35,654 nt of DNA from Sphingobium sp. (GTDB lineage Bacteria; Pseudomonadota; Alphaproteobacteria; Sphingomonadales; Sphingomonadaceae), in the NCBI RefSeq assembly GCF_003248505.1, contig NZ_QFOA01000032.1:1-35654 (forward strand), written 5' to 3'. Below the pieces are notes generated by a model that made no database searches, was not told the origin of the DNA, and was given only the letters and a program-made list of their open reading frames with translations. This document shows, in pieces, positions 8,408 to 16,746 of this stretch (its first letter is position 1; each line of letters starts with the position of its first letter). Both the position numbers and the translations under genes were made by a program.

Positions 8408-8435
8408 GCCCGGTTGCGTCGATGCGCAACCGGGC
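8408..8435 (+). terminator. Perfect 11-bp stem-loop, possible terminator
   Basis: GCCCGGTTGCG (8408-8418) and CGCAACCGGGC (8425-8435) form a perfect stem with a TCGATG loop, starting 7 bp after the stop of the exported methyltransferase-like gene. No T-run follows, so it may be an atypical terminator or an mRNA 3'-end stabiliser. Confidence 0.55.
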
Positions 8436-8447
8436 TAAGGGAGGGGC

Positions 8448-9371
8448 GTGACCGCCGCCCCCCTGCCCCGCCCCCACCGCCCGATGCTGGCGATCGCGCT
8501 ACGCCTGCTGGCGGTCGCATGCCTGTCGATCATGTTCGTGACGGGCCGCCTGGCCGCGAACCACGGCGTCAACATCGTCGAGACGGTCTTCTATCGCCAG
8601 CTGATCGCGATGCCGGTCGTCTTCGCGACCGTCGCGATGACGACCGGCATCGGATCGCTGCGTCCCAACCGTATCGGTGTCCATGCGACCCGCATGGTCG
8701 TGGGCGTCACGGGCATGGCGCTCAATTTCCTGTCCTACATCCTGCTGCCCCCGACGGAAGCCGCCGCCATCGGCTTTACCATGCCGATCTTCGGCACGAT
8801 CCTGTCGGCGTTGCTGCTGCGGGAAGCGACCGGCATCCATCGCTGGGGCGCGGTGTTGCTGGGCTTTGCCGGGGTGATGGTGATGGTGCGGCCGGACGCC
8901 GGGCATTTTGCCGCCTATGGCGTCAGCGTCGCCATCGCCGCCGCCATCGTGACCGCGATCGTCAGCCTGATCCTGCGCGAACTGGGCCGCACGGAACGGC
9001 CCGGCGTCATCGTCTTCTGGTTCACCTTATTGTCGGTCGGTCCGCTGGGCGCGGCCATGCCCTTCTTCGCGCAGACGCACGATGCCACGACATGGGGCCT
9101 CATCGTTACCATCGGCGTCATCGGCGGGATCGCGCAAATCTGCCTGACCGCAGCGCTCCGCTTCGGCCCGGTCTCCGTGGTTTTGCCGATGGACTATAGC
9201 GCCATCATCTGGACCACGCTGCTGGGCGCGGCCATCGGCGAGGGATGGCCGATGGCGACGACCTGGATCGGCGCGATCCTGATCATCGCCAGCGGCCTTT
9301 ATATCGCCTGGCGCGAACATGTCCGCGCCGTGCCCCCCGTCGTCAGCCCAGCAATTCCGCCTCCAGACTGA
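8448..9371 (+). CDS. DMT-superfamily (EamA) transporter
   Basis: Inner-membrane permease of 307 residues with ten predicted membrane helices arranged as two EamA repeats. Recognisable parts are the end of the first repeat (PPTEAAAIGFTMPIFGTILS, then LLLREATGIHRWGAVLLGFAG) and its counterpart in the second (PVSVVLPMDYSAIIWTTLLG, then IGEGWPMATTWIGAILIIASG). The family exports metabolites or drugs; the substrate cannot be told from sequence. GTG 8448 has a strong AAGGGAGGGG ribosome binding site. The 3' end overlaps the convergent OsmC-family gene by 29 bp. Confidence 0.9.
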   Translation: MTAAPLPRPHRPMLAIALRLLAVACLSIMFVTGRLAANHGVNIVETVFYRQLIAMPVVFATVAMTTGIGSLRPNRIGVHATRMVVGVTGMALNFLSYILLPPTEAAAIGFTMPIFGTILSALLLREATGIHRWGAVLLGFAGVMVMVRPDAGHFAAYGVSVAIAAAIVTAIVSLILRELGRTERPGVIVFWFTLLSVGPLGAAMPFFAQTHDATTWGLIVTIGVIGGIAQICLTAALRFGPVSVVLPMDYSAIIWTTLLGAAIGEGWPMATTWIGAILIIASGLYIAWREHVRAVPPVVSPAIPPPD

Positions 9372-9774
9372 TATCGGCGTTGAGCAGCTTGGAAATGGGG
9401 CAGTTCGCCTTCGCCTTGGCCGCCAGTTCCTGAAACGTCGCATCGTCCGCGCCGGGGATGGTGGCCTTGAGCGTCAGCTTGCTCGCCGTCACGGCAAAAC
9501 CGCCGTCCTTGTCTTCCAACGTCACCACCGCGTTCGTTTCCATCTTTTCGGCGGTTAGGCCCGCGTCGCCCAGGATCATGGACAGCGCCATGGTGAAGCA
9601 GGAGGCATGCGCCGCCGCGATCAGTTCCTCCGGGTTGGTGCCCGCAACGCCTTCGAACCGGGTCGCGAACCCGTAAGGATGCGCGTCCAGCGCTCCGCTC
9701 TGCGTCGAGATCGCGCCCTTGCCGTCCTTCAGTCCGCCGCTCCACACAGCCGACCCGCTATGATTGATCTTCAT
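9343..9774 (-). CDS. OsmC family peroxiredoxin-like protein
   Basis: Small cytosolic thiol protein of 143 residues in the OsmC/Ohr fold, which reduces organic hydroperoxides. The two redox cysteines are present: C59 in AAHASCFTMAL and C125 in AKANCPISKLL. The N-terminal GSAVWSGGLKDGKG and the NPEELIAAAHASC helix place it with OsmC rather than Ohr. ATG 9774 has an AAGGAG ribosome binding site; a longer in-frame start at 9843 has none. It converges on and overlaps the DMT transporter gene. No OxyR/OhrR-type regulator gene is adjacent. Confidence 0.93.
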   Translation of the reverse strand: MKINHSGSAVWSGGLKDGKGAISTQSGALDAHPYGFATRFEGVAGTNPEELIAAAHASCFTMALSMILGDAGLTAEKMETNAVVTLEDKDGGFAVTASKLTLKATIPGADDATFQELAAKAKANCPISKLLNADISLEAELLG

Positions 9775-9996
9775 CTGCTTGGCTCCTTCTTGGGGAAAGC
9801 GAAGGAACCCCTGTGGCACGGCATGGTTGCCGAGATGCGACAAATCTGGCGTGGCGCAACACGATGCCGCAGCGGCGGACCTACCTGTCTCCCAGATGAA
9901 CGGACTGCCCAGATTTCACCACATTTCGTCGCCAGCCCATTGTCTACCGATGAAATAGAATTAAGTTGAAGGCTCGACAAGGATGAGGATCAGACA

Positions 9997-10662
9997 ATGG
10001 ACCGATTCGGATTCACAGGCGACACGCGTCAGCCGGTTGTCCTGACGATCCCCGGCCTCAACAATAGCGGGCCGGGTCATTGGCAGACTTTGTGGGAACA
10101 GCGGCGCGGCGATTGCGAACGCGTCGACCTGGGCAGTTGGGCCAGCCCCAGCCGTAACGCCTGGGTCACGCGACTCGACGCCGCTATTCGCGAAGCGAAC
10201 GCGCCGGTCATCCTCGCGGCGCACAGCCTTGGCTGCCTCGCGGTTGCGTGGTGGGGCGCGCTCCAGAGCCAGGCCTATGGCTGGCCCGTCACCGGCGCAC
10301 TGCTGGTCGCACCGCCCGATTGCGACCGGATGGAAACGCCCGAAACCATCGGCGGCTTCGGCCCGACCCCCCGCGCGCAGCTACCCTTCCCCTCGATCGT
10401 CGTGGCGAGCAGGGACGACCCCTATATCTTCTTCGAGCGCGCCCACAGCATCGGCAAAAATTGGGGCAGCGAGTTCGTGGACGCAGGCTATGCCGGTCAC
10501 ATCAACGCCGACTCCGGATTGGGCGACTGGACATTCGGGCAGTCGTTGCTCGAACGGCTGATCGACAATGCGCAGGAACAGGCGAGCGCCGTGCGGCAGA
10601 TGCGCCCCGCCCTGCCTCTGGCGCAACAGGACCGCAAGGCGGCACCTATGCTTCACCCCTGA
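9997..10662 (+). CDS. RBBP9/YdeN family alpha/beta hydrolase
   Basis: Serine hydrolase of 221 residues in the small RBBP9-like branch of the alpha/beta hydrolases. The family opening is visible (TIPGLNNSGPGHWQTLWE, residues 17-34). The nucleophile elbow is AHSLG with S77. The acid is D140 or D141 in ASRDDPY, and the histidine is H168 in GHINADSGLGDW. Members are small cytosolic esterases with poorly defined substrates. The C-terminal 25 residues are low-complexity. A rho-independent terminator follows. Confidence 0.9.
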   Translation: MDRFGFTGDTRQPVVLTIPGLNNSGPGHWQTLWEQRRGDCERVDLGSWASPSRNAWVTRLDAAIREANAPVILAAHSLGCLAVAWWGALQSQAYGWPVTGALLVAPPDCDRMETPETIGGFGPTPRAQLPFPSIVVASRDDPYIFFERAHSIGKNWGSEFVDAGYAGHINADSGLGDWTFGQSLLERLIDNAQEQASAVRQMRPALPLAQQDRKAAPMLHP

Positions 10663-10676
10663 CCGGTTCACCCCCG

Positions 10677-10727
10677 AAGGGGCGCGACAAGACAAACTTG
10701 CGCGCCCCTTATATTTGCTTTTTTGTC
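10677..10727 (+). terminator. Rho-independent terminator after the RBBP9-like gene
   Basis: AAGGGGCGCG (10677-10686) pairs perfectly with CGCGCCCCTT (10701-10710). The 14-nt loop can itself pair (CAAG with CTTG). T-rich sequence with a six-T run follows. It separates the hydrolase from the yezD-like gene. Confidence 0.85.
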
Positions 10728-10768
10728 TATCTGTTCGGTTGAGATAAAGCGGGGACGAAGAGGGATTT

Positions 10769-10957
10769 ATGAACGACCAACGCACCATCGACATTCGCAA
10801 CGCCCGCCCCGCCAGCCAGCGCGTCGACATCGCCGCCAGCATCGACAAGGTGCGCGACGTGCTTCAGGGAATGCGGTTCGGATCGATCACGCTGACCGTC
10901 CATGACGCCCGCGTCGTGCAGATCGACGTTACCGAAAAGACCCGCCTCACCAGCTGA
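10769..10957 (+). CDS. YezD family small protein (DUF2292)
   Basis: A 62-residue cytosolic protein. The second half, IDKVRDVLQGMRFGSITLTV followed by HDARVVQIDVTEKTRL, closely fits the DUF2292/YezD pattern: a helix, then a G-S-I-x-L-x-V strand, then V-V-Q-I-x-x-x-E-K. The biochemical function is unknown; in other bacteria such genes are often found near sulfur-compound uptake genes. ATG 10769 has an AGAGGGA ribosome binding site. It lies 130 bp upstream of a TonB-dependent receptor gene in the same direction, which suggests shared control or a shared nutrient, possibly a sulfur source (inference). Confidence 0.85.
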   Translation: MNDQRTIDIRNARPASQRVDIAASIDKVRDVLQGMRFGSITLTVHDARVVQIDVTEKTRLTS

Positions 10958-10984
10958 CGGCCCGGCATAGAAGCAGTTCGAAGC

Positions 10985-11030
10985 CCGCGCCTATCGAGCG
11001 CGGCGGCTGGCGGATCGGGGGAACCGCCAG
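10985..11030 (+). promoter_or_regulatory. Two adjacent hairpins in the leader of the TonB-dependent receptor gene
   Basis: Hairpin one is CCGCGC (10985-10990) with GCGCGG (10998-11003), loop CTATCGA. Hairpin two is CTGGCGG (11007-11013) with CCGCCAG (11024-11030), 10-nt loop. They stand in the 130 bp between yezD and the receptor gene, with no T-run. They may form a structured leader or attenuate read-through from yezD. I could not match a known riboswitch consensus. Confidence 0.4.
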
Positions 11031-11087
11031 TGTCGCAGGGAAGCCCCCCAAGACGATCGACCGGACATCCGGAACAAGGGGAATTAC

Positions 11088-13547
11088 ATGATTGCGCGTC
11101 CGATACTGCTCGCCGGGGTGGCGAGCCTTTCATTCGTCTCGCCCACTGCCTTCGCCCAGAGTGCAGCGCCTGTCGCCGCCGCGCCGGACCAGGCGGACGC
11201 CGCCCCCCAGCCGCGCGGGGACGTGATCGTCGTCACCGCCCGCCGCCGCGCCGAAACCGCACAGGAAGTGCCGCTCGCCATCTCCGTCATCCGGGGCGAC
11301 AGCATCGAGGCGACCGGCAATTTCAACGTGCTCAAGCTCCAGCAGCTGGCCCCCACGCTTCAGGTCTACACGTCGAACCCGCGCAACACCTCGGTCAATA
11401 TCCGCGGTCTCGGCGTGCCCTTCGGCCTCACCAGCGACGGTTTCGAGCAGGGCGTCGGCATCTATGTCGACGATGTCTACAACAGCCGTGTCGCCGCCGC
11501 GACCTTCGACTTTCTCGACGTGGCGCAGGTGGAAGTGTTGCGCGGTCCGCAGGGCACGCTCTACGGCAAGAACACGACGGCAGGCGCGATCAACATCACG
11601 ACCAACCAGCCGACCTTCGATTTCGAGGGCCGCGCCGAAGTGACCGCAGGCAACCTCGACTTCCGCCAGGCCAAGGCCGCCGTGTCCGGCCCGATCACGG
11701 ACAAGATCGCCGCCCGCGTCGCCATCGCCACCACCAGCCGCCGGGGCGTGCTCTACAATGTGGTAAGCCGCCGCTGGATCAACGAGCAGGACAATCTGGG
11801 ATTGCGGGCGCAACTTCTGTTCCAGCCGACGGAAAATCTGTCGATCACGCTGGCGGGCGATTATAGTCGGCAGGATCCCGAATGCTGCGGCACGACCTTC
11901 GTACGCGTCGGTCGGACCCAGCGCGCTCTGACCCGGCAATATGACGCCCTGGTCGCCGCCGCCAACGCTGCCGGGCGCAACTATCAGGTGCCCAGCCGCA
12001 ATCCCTACGATCGCCTGAGCGACCTCGACAGCAACCTGAACGCCGGAAACAAGATCGGCGGCGCATCGCTCAAAGTGAAGTGGGATGCGGGCGCAGGCAC
12101 GCTGACGTCCGTTACCGCGTGGCGCTTCTGGGACTGGAAGCCGGAAAACGACCGTGACTTTACCGGTCTGTCGATCGTCGCGCGCTCACAGAACCCGTCG
12201 CAGCAGGACCAGTATAGCCAGGAATTCCGCTACAATCAGGAAGGCGAGCATATCGACTTCGTCGTCGGTCTGTTCGGCTTCAAGCAGCGGATCGACACGC
12301 AAGGCATCGAATCGCAGGGCCCCGACGCCAGCCGCTGGAGCCTCACCAACGCGGCGCAGATCAGGGACAATATCCTGAACGGCCTGACCGCCAGCAACAC
12401 GCAATATCTCAAAAGCACCAGCGCCGCGCTGTTCGGCCAGCTAAGCTGGAAGGTAACGCCTGAACTGACGATCCAGCCGGGCGCGCGCATCAACTACGAC
12501 AAGAAATCGGGCTTTTACCAACGCGACGTGACGACCGGCACGGGGCAGGCGATCGTCAGTTGCGCGCCTGCGGCCACCGCGGGCAATCCCGTGCTGGCGG
12601 CCCAGTGCGGCGTGTACCAGCCGCAGATCAGCGCACCGTCGGCCAGCGACTGGAACTTCACCTACGACTTCAACGTCAACTACAAACTCGCGCCCGACGT
12701 GCTGGCCTATGCCACCTATGCCAAGAGCTTCAAGACAGTCGGCATCAACCAGAACGGCCTTCCGCTCGACCAGAACAACCAGCCGATCCTGAGCGCGGGC
12801 ACGGTGAAGCCGGAGTCGGTCAATCATTTCGAAGTGGGTTTGAAAACCCAGTTCTGGGACCGTCGTGCCACCTTCAACCTCACAGCCTTCCGCACCGACA
12901 TCAAGAATTTCCAGGCGACGGTGAACAACGGCCAGTTCGGCGTGCTGCGCGGCTATCTCGCCAATGCGCAGAAGGTGCGCTCGCAGGGGATCGAGGCGGA
13001 TTTCAAGATCCTCGTCAGCGACCGGTTCACCGCCTATGCGAACGGCGCCTATACCGACGCCAAATACAGGAAGTTCGTCGACGCCCCCTGCCCGCCGGAA
13101 CTGGCAGGCGGCACGGTGACGACCAATCCGGCACTGTGGAGCCCGGCGGGCACCGCGGGCGGGTTCAGCCGTCCCAACTGCGACATTTCGGGGCAGCGCC
13201 TGCCCGGCGTGTCCCGGTGGGCGGCGTCCTACGGCGCGGAATACAACATCCCCGCCAACCTGCTGGACAAGGAAGGGCAGGTCTATTTCGGCGTGGACGG
13301 CAACTATCGTTCGCACTGGAACTCCAACGCGTCGCCGTCCATCTATACGGAGGTCAAGGGCTATGCCCTCACCAACTTCCGCACCGGCTTCCGGGGCGAA
13401 GGGTTCGACATCTTCGGCTGGGTGCGCAACGCCTTCGACGTCAATTATATCGACCTGCTTCAGGTCGCGCCGGGCAATGTCGGCCTGATCGCTGGCCAGC
13501 CGGGCGATCCGCGCACCTGGGGCGGCACGATCAAGGTCAGCTTCTGA
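11088..13547 (+). CDS. TonB-dependent outer-membrane receptor
   Basis: Outer-membrane active transporter of 819 residues. A signal peptide (residues 1-23, ending AFA before QSAAP) is followed by a TonB-box-like DVIVVTARRR (about 45-54). The plug domain carries NVLKLQQLAPTLQV, SVNIRGLG and VEVLRGPQGTLYGKNTTAGAI. A 22-strand barrel follows and ends with the aromatic C-terminal residue F819 needed for Bam-dependent insertion. It resembles the broad receptor class abundant in sphingomonads, so the substrate cannot be named. The preceding yezD-like gene hints at a sulfur-containing or related nutrient. The AAGGGG ribosome binding site lies just upstream of ATG 11088. Confidence 0.96.
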   Translation: MIARPILLAGVASLSFVSPTAFAQSAAPVAAAPDQADAAPQPRGDVIVVTARRRAETAQEVPLAISVIRGDSIEATGNFNVLKLQQLAPTLQVYTSNPRNTSVNIRGLGVPFGLTSDGFEQGVGIYVDDVYNSRVAAATFDFLDVAQVEVLRGPQGTLYGKNTTAGAINITTNQPTFDFEGRAEVTAGNLDFRQAKAAVSGPITDKIAARVAIATTSRRGVLYNVVSRRWINEQDNLGLRAQLLFQPTENLSITLAGDYSRQDPECCGTTFVRVGRTQRALTRQYDALVAAANAAGRNYQVPSRNPYDRLSDLDSNLNAGNKIGGASLKVKWDAGAGTLTSVTAWRFWDWKPENDRDFTGLSIVARSQNPSQQDQYSQEFRYNQEGEHIDFVVGLFGFKQRIDTQGIESQGPDASRWSLTNAAQIRDNILNGLTASNTQYLKSTSAALFGQLSWKVTPELTIQPGARINYDKKSGFYQRDVTTGTGQAIVSCAPAATAGNPVLAAQCGVYQPQISAPSASDWNFTYDFNVNYKLAPDVLAYATYAKSFKTVGINQNGLPLDQNNQPILSAGTVKPESVNHFEVGLKTQFWDRRATFNLTAFRTDIKNFQATVNNGQFGVLRGYLANAQKVRSQGIEADFKILVSDRFTAYANGAYTDAKYRKFVDAPCPPELAGGTVTTNPALWSPAGTAGGFSRPNCDISGQRLPGVSRWAASYGAEYNIPANLLDKEGQVYFGVDGNYRSHWNSNASPSIYTEVKGYALTNFRTGFRGEGFDIFGWVRNAFDVNYIDLLQVAPGNVGLIAGQPGDPRTWGGTIKVSF

Positions 13548-13560
13548 CCTGTCCGGTTCT

Positions 13561-13584
13561 GGGGCAGCCCGGCGCGGCTGCCCC
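13561..13584 (+). terminator. 9-bp stem-loop after the receptor gene
   Basis: GGGGCAGCC (13561-13569) pairs with GGCTGCCCC (13576-13584), loop CGGCGC, starting 14 bp after the receptor stop. There is no T-run, so the terminator call is moderate. Confidence 0.55.
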
Positions 13585-13636
13585 GTCCGCGATGCCCTTA
13601 TTTGCGCGCGCCTTCGCGGTGGGGTAGAGCGCGTTC

Positions 13637-14509
13637 ATGTCCACGACCTTCACGCTCGACACCGCAACCAGCCGGGCCAATCCTACGCCCGCGCCGATGA
13701 AGCGGCTCACCGTCCCCGCCATCCAGCGCCGCAAGGCCGATGGCCGGACCGCCGAACCCCTCGTCATGCTGACCGCCTACACCGCGCGGCAGGCGCAACT
13801 GCTCGACGCGCATTGCGACATGCTGCTGGTGGGCGATTCGCTGGGACAGGTGATCTATGGCCTGCCATCGACGCTGTCCGTCACGCTCGACATGATGATC
13901 GCCCACGGCGCGGCGGTGGTGCGCGGCAGCTATCACAGCCTCGTCCTGGTCGACATGCCGTTCGGCGCCTACGAAGCCTCGCCGCAGCAGGCCTTCGCCA
14001 GCGCCAGCCGCATCATGGCCGAAACGGGCGCGGCGGGCGTCAAGCTGGAAGGCGGCACGGCGATTGCGGAAACCATCGCCTTCCTCAGCCAGCGCGGCAT
14101 TCCCGTCATGGGCCATATCGGCCTCACACCGCAGGCGGTGAACGCGCTGGGCGGCTATGGCGCGCGCGGCAAGAGCGAGGCGGAACATGCCAAGATCCTG
14201 GCGGACGCCCGCGCCGTCGCCGATGCCGGAGCCTTCGGCCTGGTGATCGAGGGCGTGATGGAGGACATCGCCATCGCCGTCACCGACAGCGTTTCCATCC
14301 CCGTGATCGGCATCGGCGCGTCGGTCCATTGTGACGGGCAGGTGCTGGTGACGGAGGACATGCTCGGCATGTTCGATCGCGTGCCCCGCTTCGTGAAACG
14401 CTTCGACGACATCGCCGGGGTGATCGACCGGGCAGCGCAAACCTACGCCGCCGACGTGCGCGCCCGCGCCTTCCCCACCGACGATCAGGTGTATCGACCC
14501 AAAAAGTAA
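13637..14509 (+). CDS. panB: 3-methyl-2-oxobutanoate hydroxymethyltransferase
   Basis: First enzyme of pantothenate synthesis: it adds a hydroxymethyl group from 5,10-methylene-THF to 2-oxoisovalerate to give ketopantoate. The 290-residue protein has the TIM-barrel landmarks MLTAYTARQAQ, VGDSLG with metal ligand D67, LVDMPFGAYEAS with D106, GVKLEGG with E138, MGHIGLTPQ, and the catalytic E205 in VIEGVMEDI. The N-terminal 20 residues are an unconserved extension, so M21 (13697) is an alternative start. No panC lies nearby. The next gene starts 76 bp downstream on the same strand. Confidence 0.97.
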   Translation: MSTTFTLDTATSRANPTPAPMKRLTVPAIQRRKADGRTAEPLVMLTAYTARQAQLLDAHCDMLLVGDSLGQVIYGLPSTLSVTLDMMIAHGAAVVRGSYHSLVLVDMPFGAYEASPQQAFASASRIMAETGAAGVKLEGGTAIAETIAFLSQRGIPVMGHIGLTPQAVNALGGYGARGKSEAEHAKILADARAVADAGAFGLVIEGVMEDIAIAVTDSVSIPVIGIGASVHCDGQVLVTEDMLGMFDRVPRFVKRFDDIAGVIDRAAQTYAADVRARAFPTDDQVYRPKK

Positions 14510-14585
14510 TTTGCGTGTATCTCCAGCGCCGCTATTGATCGCGCCTTCTGCCCGTCCGTTTCTGTTCCATGTCCCGGAGAATATC

Positions 14586-15284
14586 GTGGCCCTGACGCCG
14601 CAAAACAGCGAAGTCTTCATGCGCGAGGTCGATGATGCCGTCCGTCAGGACCAGCTCATGTCCTTCTGGCAGCGCTATGGCCGCATCGCGGTCGCTGCGC
14701 TGGTGCTGGGCCTCGCCGCGTTCGGCGGCTGGCTTTACTGGCAGCATCATACCCGCACCCAGTCCGAAGCGACCTCCGAAAAGATGGATGCCGTGCTGGC
14801 GACTGCGCTCGGCGGAGGCAAGCCCGACGCAAAGGAGCTGGACGCGCTGGCGCAGGCGGACCAGCCCGGATACCGCGCGGCGGCTCTGTTGACGAAGGCG
14901 GGCGTCGCCTCGCGCAAGGGTGACGCCAAGGCCGCAATCGCGGTCTATGCGGCGATGGCGGCGGACAGCAGCCTCGACCAACCCTATCGCGATCTGGCGC
15001 TCATTCGCCAGACGGCGCTCGAATTCGATGGGCTGAAACCCCAGCAGGTCGTCGACCGGCTGAAGCCCCTCGCGGTGGAAGGCGCGCCCTGGTTCGGCAG
15101 CGCGGGCGAACTTGTCGCGCTCGCTTATGTAAAGATGGGCAAGACCGACCTTGCCGGACCGATGTTCGCCGCCATGGCGAAGGATGCGAACGTCCCCGAC
15201 TCGATCCGTTCACGCGCGCGTCAGATGGCGGGCGTCATGGGGATCGACGCGGTCGAAATTCCGGCAGAGCCGAGCGAAGGATAA
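14586..15284 (+). CDS. YfgM-like TPR membrane protein
   Basis: The 232-residue protein has one N-terminal membrane anchor (IAVAALVLGLAAFGGWLYW, about residues 38-56) and a periplasmic helical TPR-like domain (TPR_21/DUF2133 type). The opening EVDDAVRQDQLMSFWQRYG is characteristic of the YfgM-like family. YfgM in E. coli accompanies SecYEG and periplasmic chaperones. GTG 14586 follows GGAGA by 5 nt and is preferred over the in-frame ATG at 14511. The order YfgM-BamB-Der matches E. coli and supports the call. bamB starts 8 bp after the stop. Confidence 0.85.
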   Translation: MALTPQNSEVFMREVDDAVRQDQLMSFWQRYGRIAVAALVLGLAAFGGWLYWQHHTRTQSEATSEKMDAVLATALGGGKPDAKELDALAQADQPGYRAAALLTKAGVASRKGDAKAAIAVYAAMAADSSLDQPYRDLALIRQTALEFDGLKPQQVVDRLKPLAVEGAPWFGSAGELVALAYVKMGKTDLAGPMFAAMAKDANVPDSIRSRARQMAGVMGIDAVEIPAEPSEG

Positions 15285-15292
15285 GCGAGCGG

Positions 15293-16651
15293 ATGGTGAG
15301 CATGAAGAGCCTGTCGCCCCTGGGGCGGAGCGTCACGGTGGCCGCGATGATCGCGCTGGTCGCGGGTTGCGGTATCGTGGGCGGCAAGAAGGGCGGCCCC
15401 AAGACCCCGGTCGTGGGCAAGCGCATGTCGATCCTCAGCAACGAGCAGGGCGTCGAAGTCGACGCCGCGCTCGCCGATGTAACGGTCAGCCTGCCTGCCG
15501 CCTATGTCAACGACGCATGGACGCAGCCGGGCGGCGACCCGTCCAAGGCGATGGGCCATGTGTCGCTCGGCGGATCGCCCACACAGGTATGGACGACCTC
15601 CATCGAAGGCAGCACGCCCCAGGCGCGTCTGGCCGCCTCCCCCGTCATTTCGGGCGGCAAGCTGTTCGTCATCGACAGCAGCGCCCATGTCATCGCCTAT
15701 GACGCCGCGAGCGGCGCGAAGCTGTGGCAGACCGCCCTGCCTGCCGAAAGCAAGGGCAAGGGCAATAACGGTCGCGCTCTCTTCGGCGGCGGCGTATCGG
15801 TGCTCGACAACCGTCTTTACGCCAGCACCGGCGTGGGCGACGTGGCCGCGCTCGACGCGACCAACGGCAACATCGTCTGGAAAAAGCATCTGGGCGGCCC
15901 GCTTCGCGGCGCACCCACGCTGGAAAACGGCCATGTTTACGTGATGGGTCAGGACAATCAGGTCTTCGCCCTCAACCAGAGCGACGGCGAAACCCAGTGG
16001 ACCGACAGCGGCACGCTTCAGGTCACGGGCATCTTCGGCGTCGCCGCGCCCGCCGCCGCGCAAGGCACGGTGATCGCAGGCTACAGTTCGGGCGAAATCA
16101 ACGCCTATCGCTATGAAAACGGTCGTCAACTGTGGGGCGACGCGCTGTCGCGCACCAGCATCTCGACCGCCGTCGCCAGCCTGACCGACATCGACGCCGA
16201 TCCCGTGATCGACCGGGGCCGCGTGTTCGCCATCGGACAGGGCGGACGCATGGCCTCCTACGAACTGACAAGCGGCCAGCGCCTGTGGGAAATCAACATC
16301 GCGGGCATTTCGACGCCATGGGTGGTGGGCGAATGGGTGTTCGCCGTCACCAGCGACGCAAAGCTGCTCTGCGTCGCGCGCGCCACCGGCAAAATCCGCT
16401 GGATCAGCCAGTTGCGCCGCTGGGAAAAGGAAAAGAAGAAGGACAAGGCGATCCGCTGGACCGGCCCGGTTCTGGCAGGCAATCGCCTGATCGTGGTGTC
16501 GACCCGCGGCGAGATGGTCTATGTCGATCCGGCCAGCGGATCGGTGCAATCGACCGTGGACATGAAGCATTCCATGTCATTGTCGCCGATCGTCGCCAAC
16601 AACATGCTCTACGTCCTGGCGGACGACGGACGGCTGACGGCGTTCCGCTGA
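15293..16651 (+). CDS. bamB: Outer-membrane protein assembly factor BamB (lipoprotein)
   Basis: Beta-propeller lipoprotein of the BAM complex that folds proteins into the outer membrane. The 452-residue product has a lipoprotein signal with lipobox LVAGC (C26). Repeating propeller blades follow, marked by phrases such as VIAYDAASGAKLWQ, VAALDATNGNIVWKKHLGG and LLCVARATGKIRWI. These belong to the PQQ-like repeat family to which BamB belongs. ATG 15293 is used (AAGGA 11 nt upstream); ATG 15302 is an alternative. It is 8 bp behind the YfgM-like gene and followed by a strong terminator, with der beyond. Confidence 0.93.
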   Translation: MVSMKSLSPLGRSVTVAAMIALVAGCGIVGGKKGGPKTPVVGKRMSILSNEQGVEVDAALADVTVSLPAAYVNDAWTQPGGDPSKAMGHVSLGGSPTQVWTTSIEGSTPQARLAASPVISGGKLFVIDSSAHVIAYDAASGAKLWQTALPAESKGKGNNGRALFGGGVSVLDNRLYASTGVGDVAALDATNGNIVWKKHLGGPLRGAPTLENGHVYVMGQDNQVFALNQSDGETQWTDSGTLQVTGIFGVAAPAAAQGTVIAGYSSGEINAYRYENGRQLWGDALSRTSISTAVASLTDIDADPVIDRGRVFAIGQGGRMASYELTSGQRLWEINIAGISTPWVVGEWVFAVTSDAKLLCVARATGKIRWISQLRRWEKEKKKDKAIRWTGPVLAGNRLIVVSTRGEMVYVDPASGSVQSTVDMKHSMSLSPIVANNMLYVLADDGRLTAFR

Positions 16652-16672
16652 CGCCTTGCCTATGCTATGCGC

Positions 16673-16714
16673 CGCACCCGCGCAGGCCACGCCTGCGCGG
16701 GTGCGCTGTTTTTT
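16673..16714 (+). terminator. Strong rho-independent terminator after bamB
   Basis: A 14-bp perfect stem, CGCACCCGCGCAGG (16673-16686) with CCTGCGCGGGTGCG (16692-16705), loop CCACG, is followed by CTG and six Ts (16709-16714). It ends the panB-yfgM-bamB stretch 21 bp after the bamB stop and implies that der has its own promoter or depends on read-through. Confidence 0.93.
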
Positions 16715-16746
16715 GAAGATGTGATTTTTGTGGAAGGAAATGGGCC

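Noticed and set aside
10958..11087. Cobalamin or SAM riboswitch before the TonB-dependent receptor
   Set aside because: The hairpins and the GGGAAGCC string recall part of a cobalamin element, but the B12 box and the expected order of conserved blocks are missing, and no SAM-II or SAM/SAH consensus fits.
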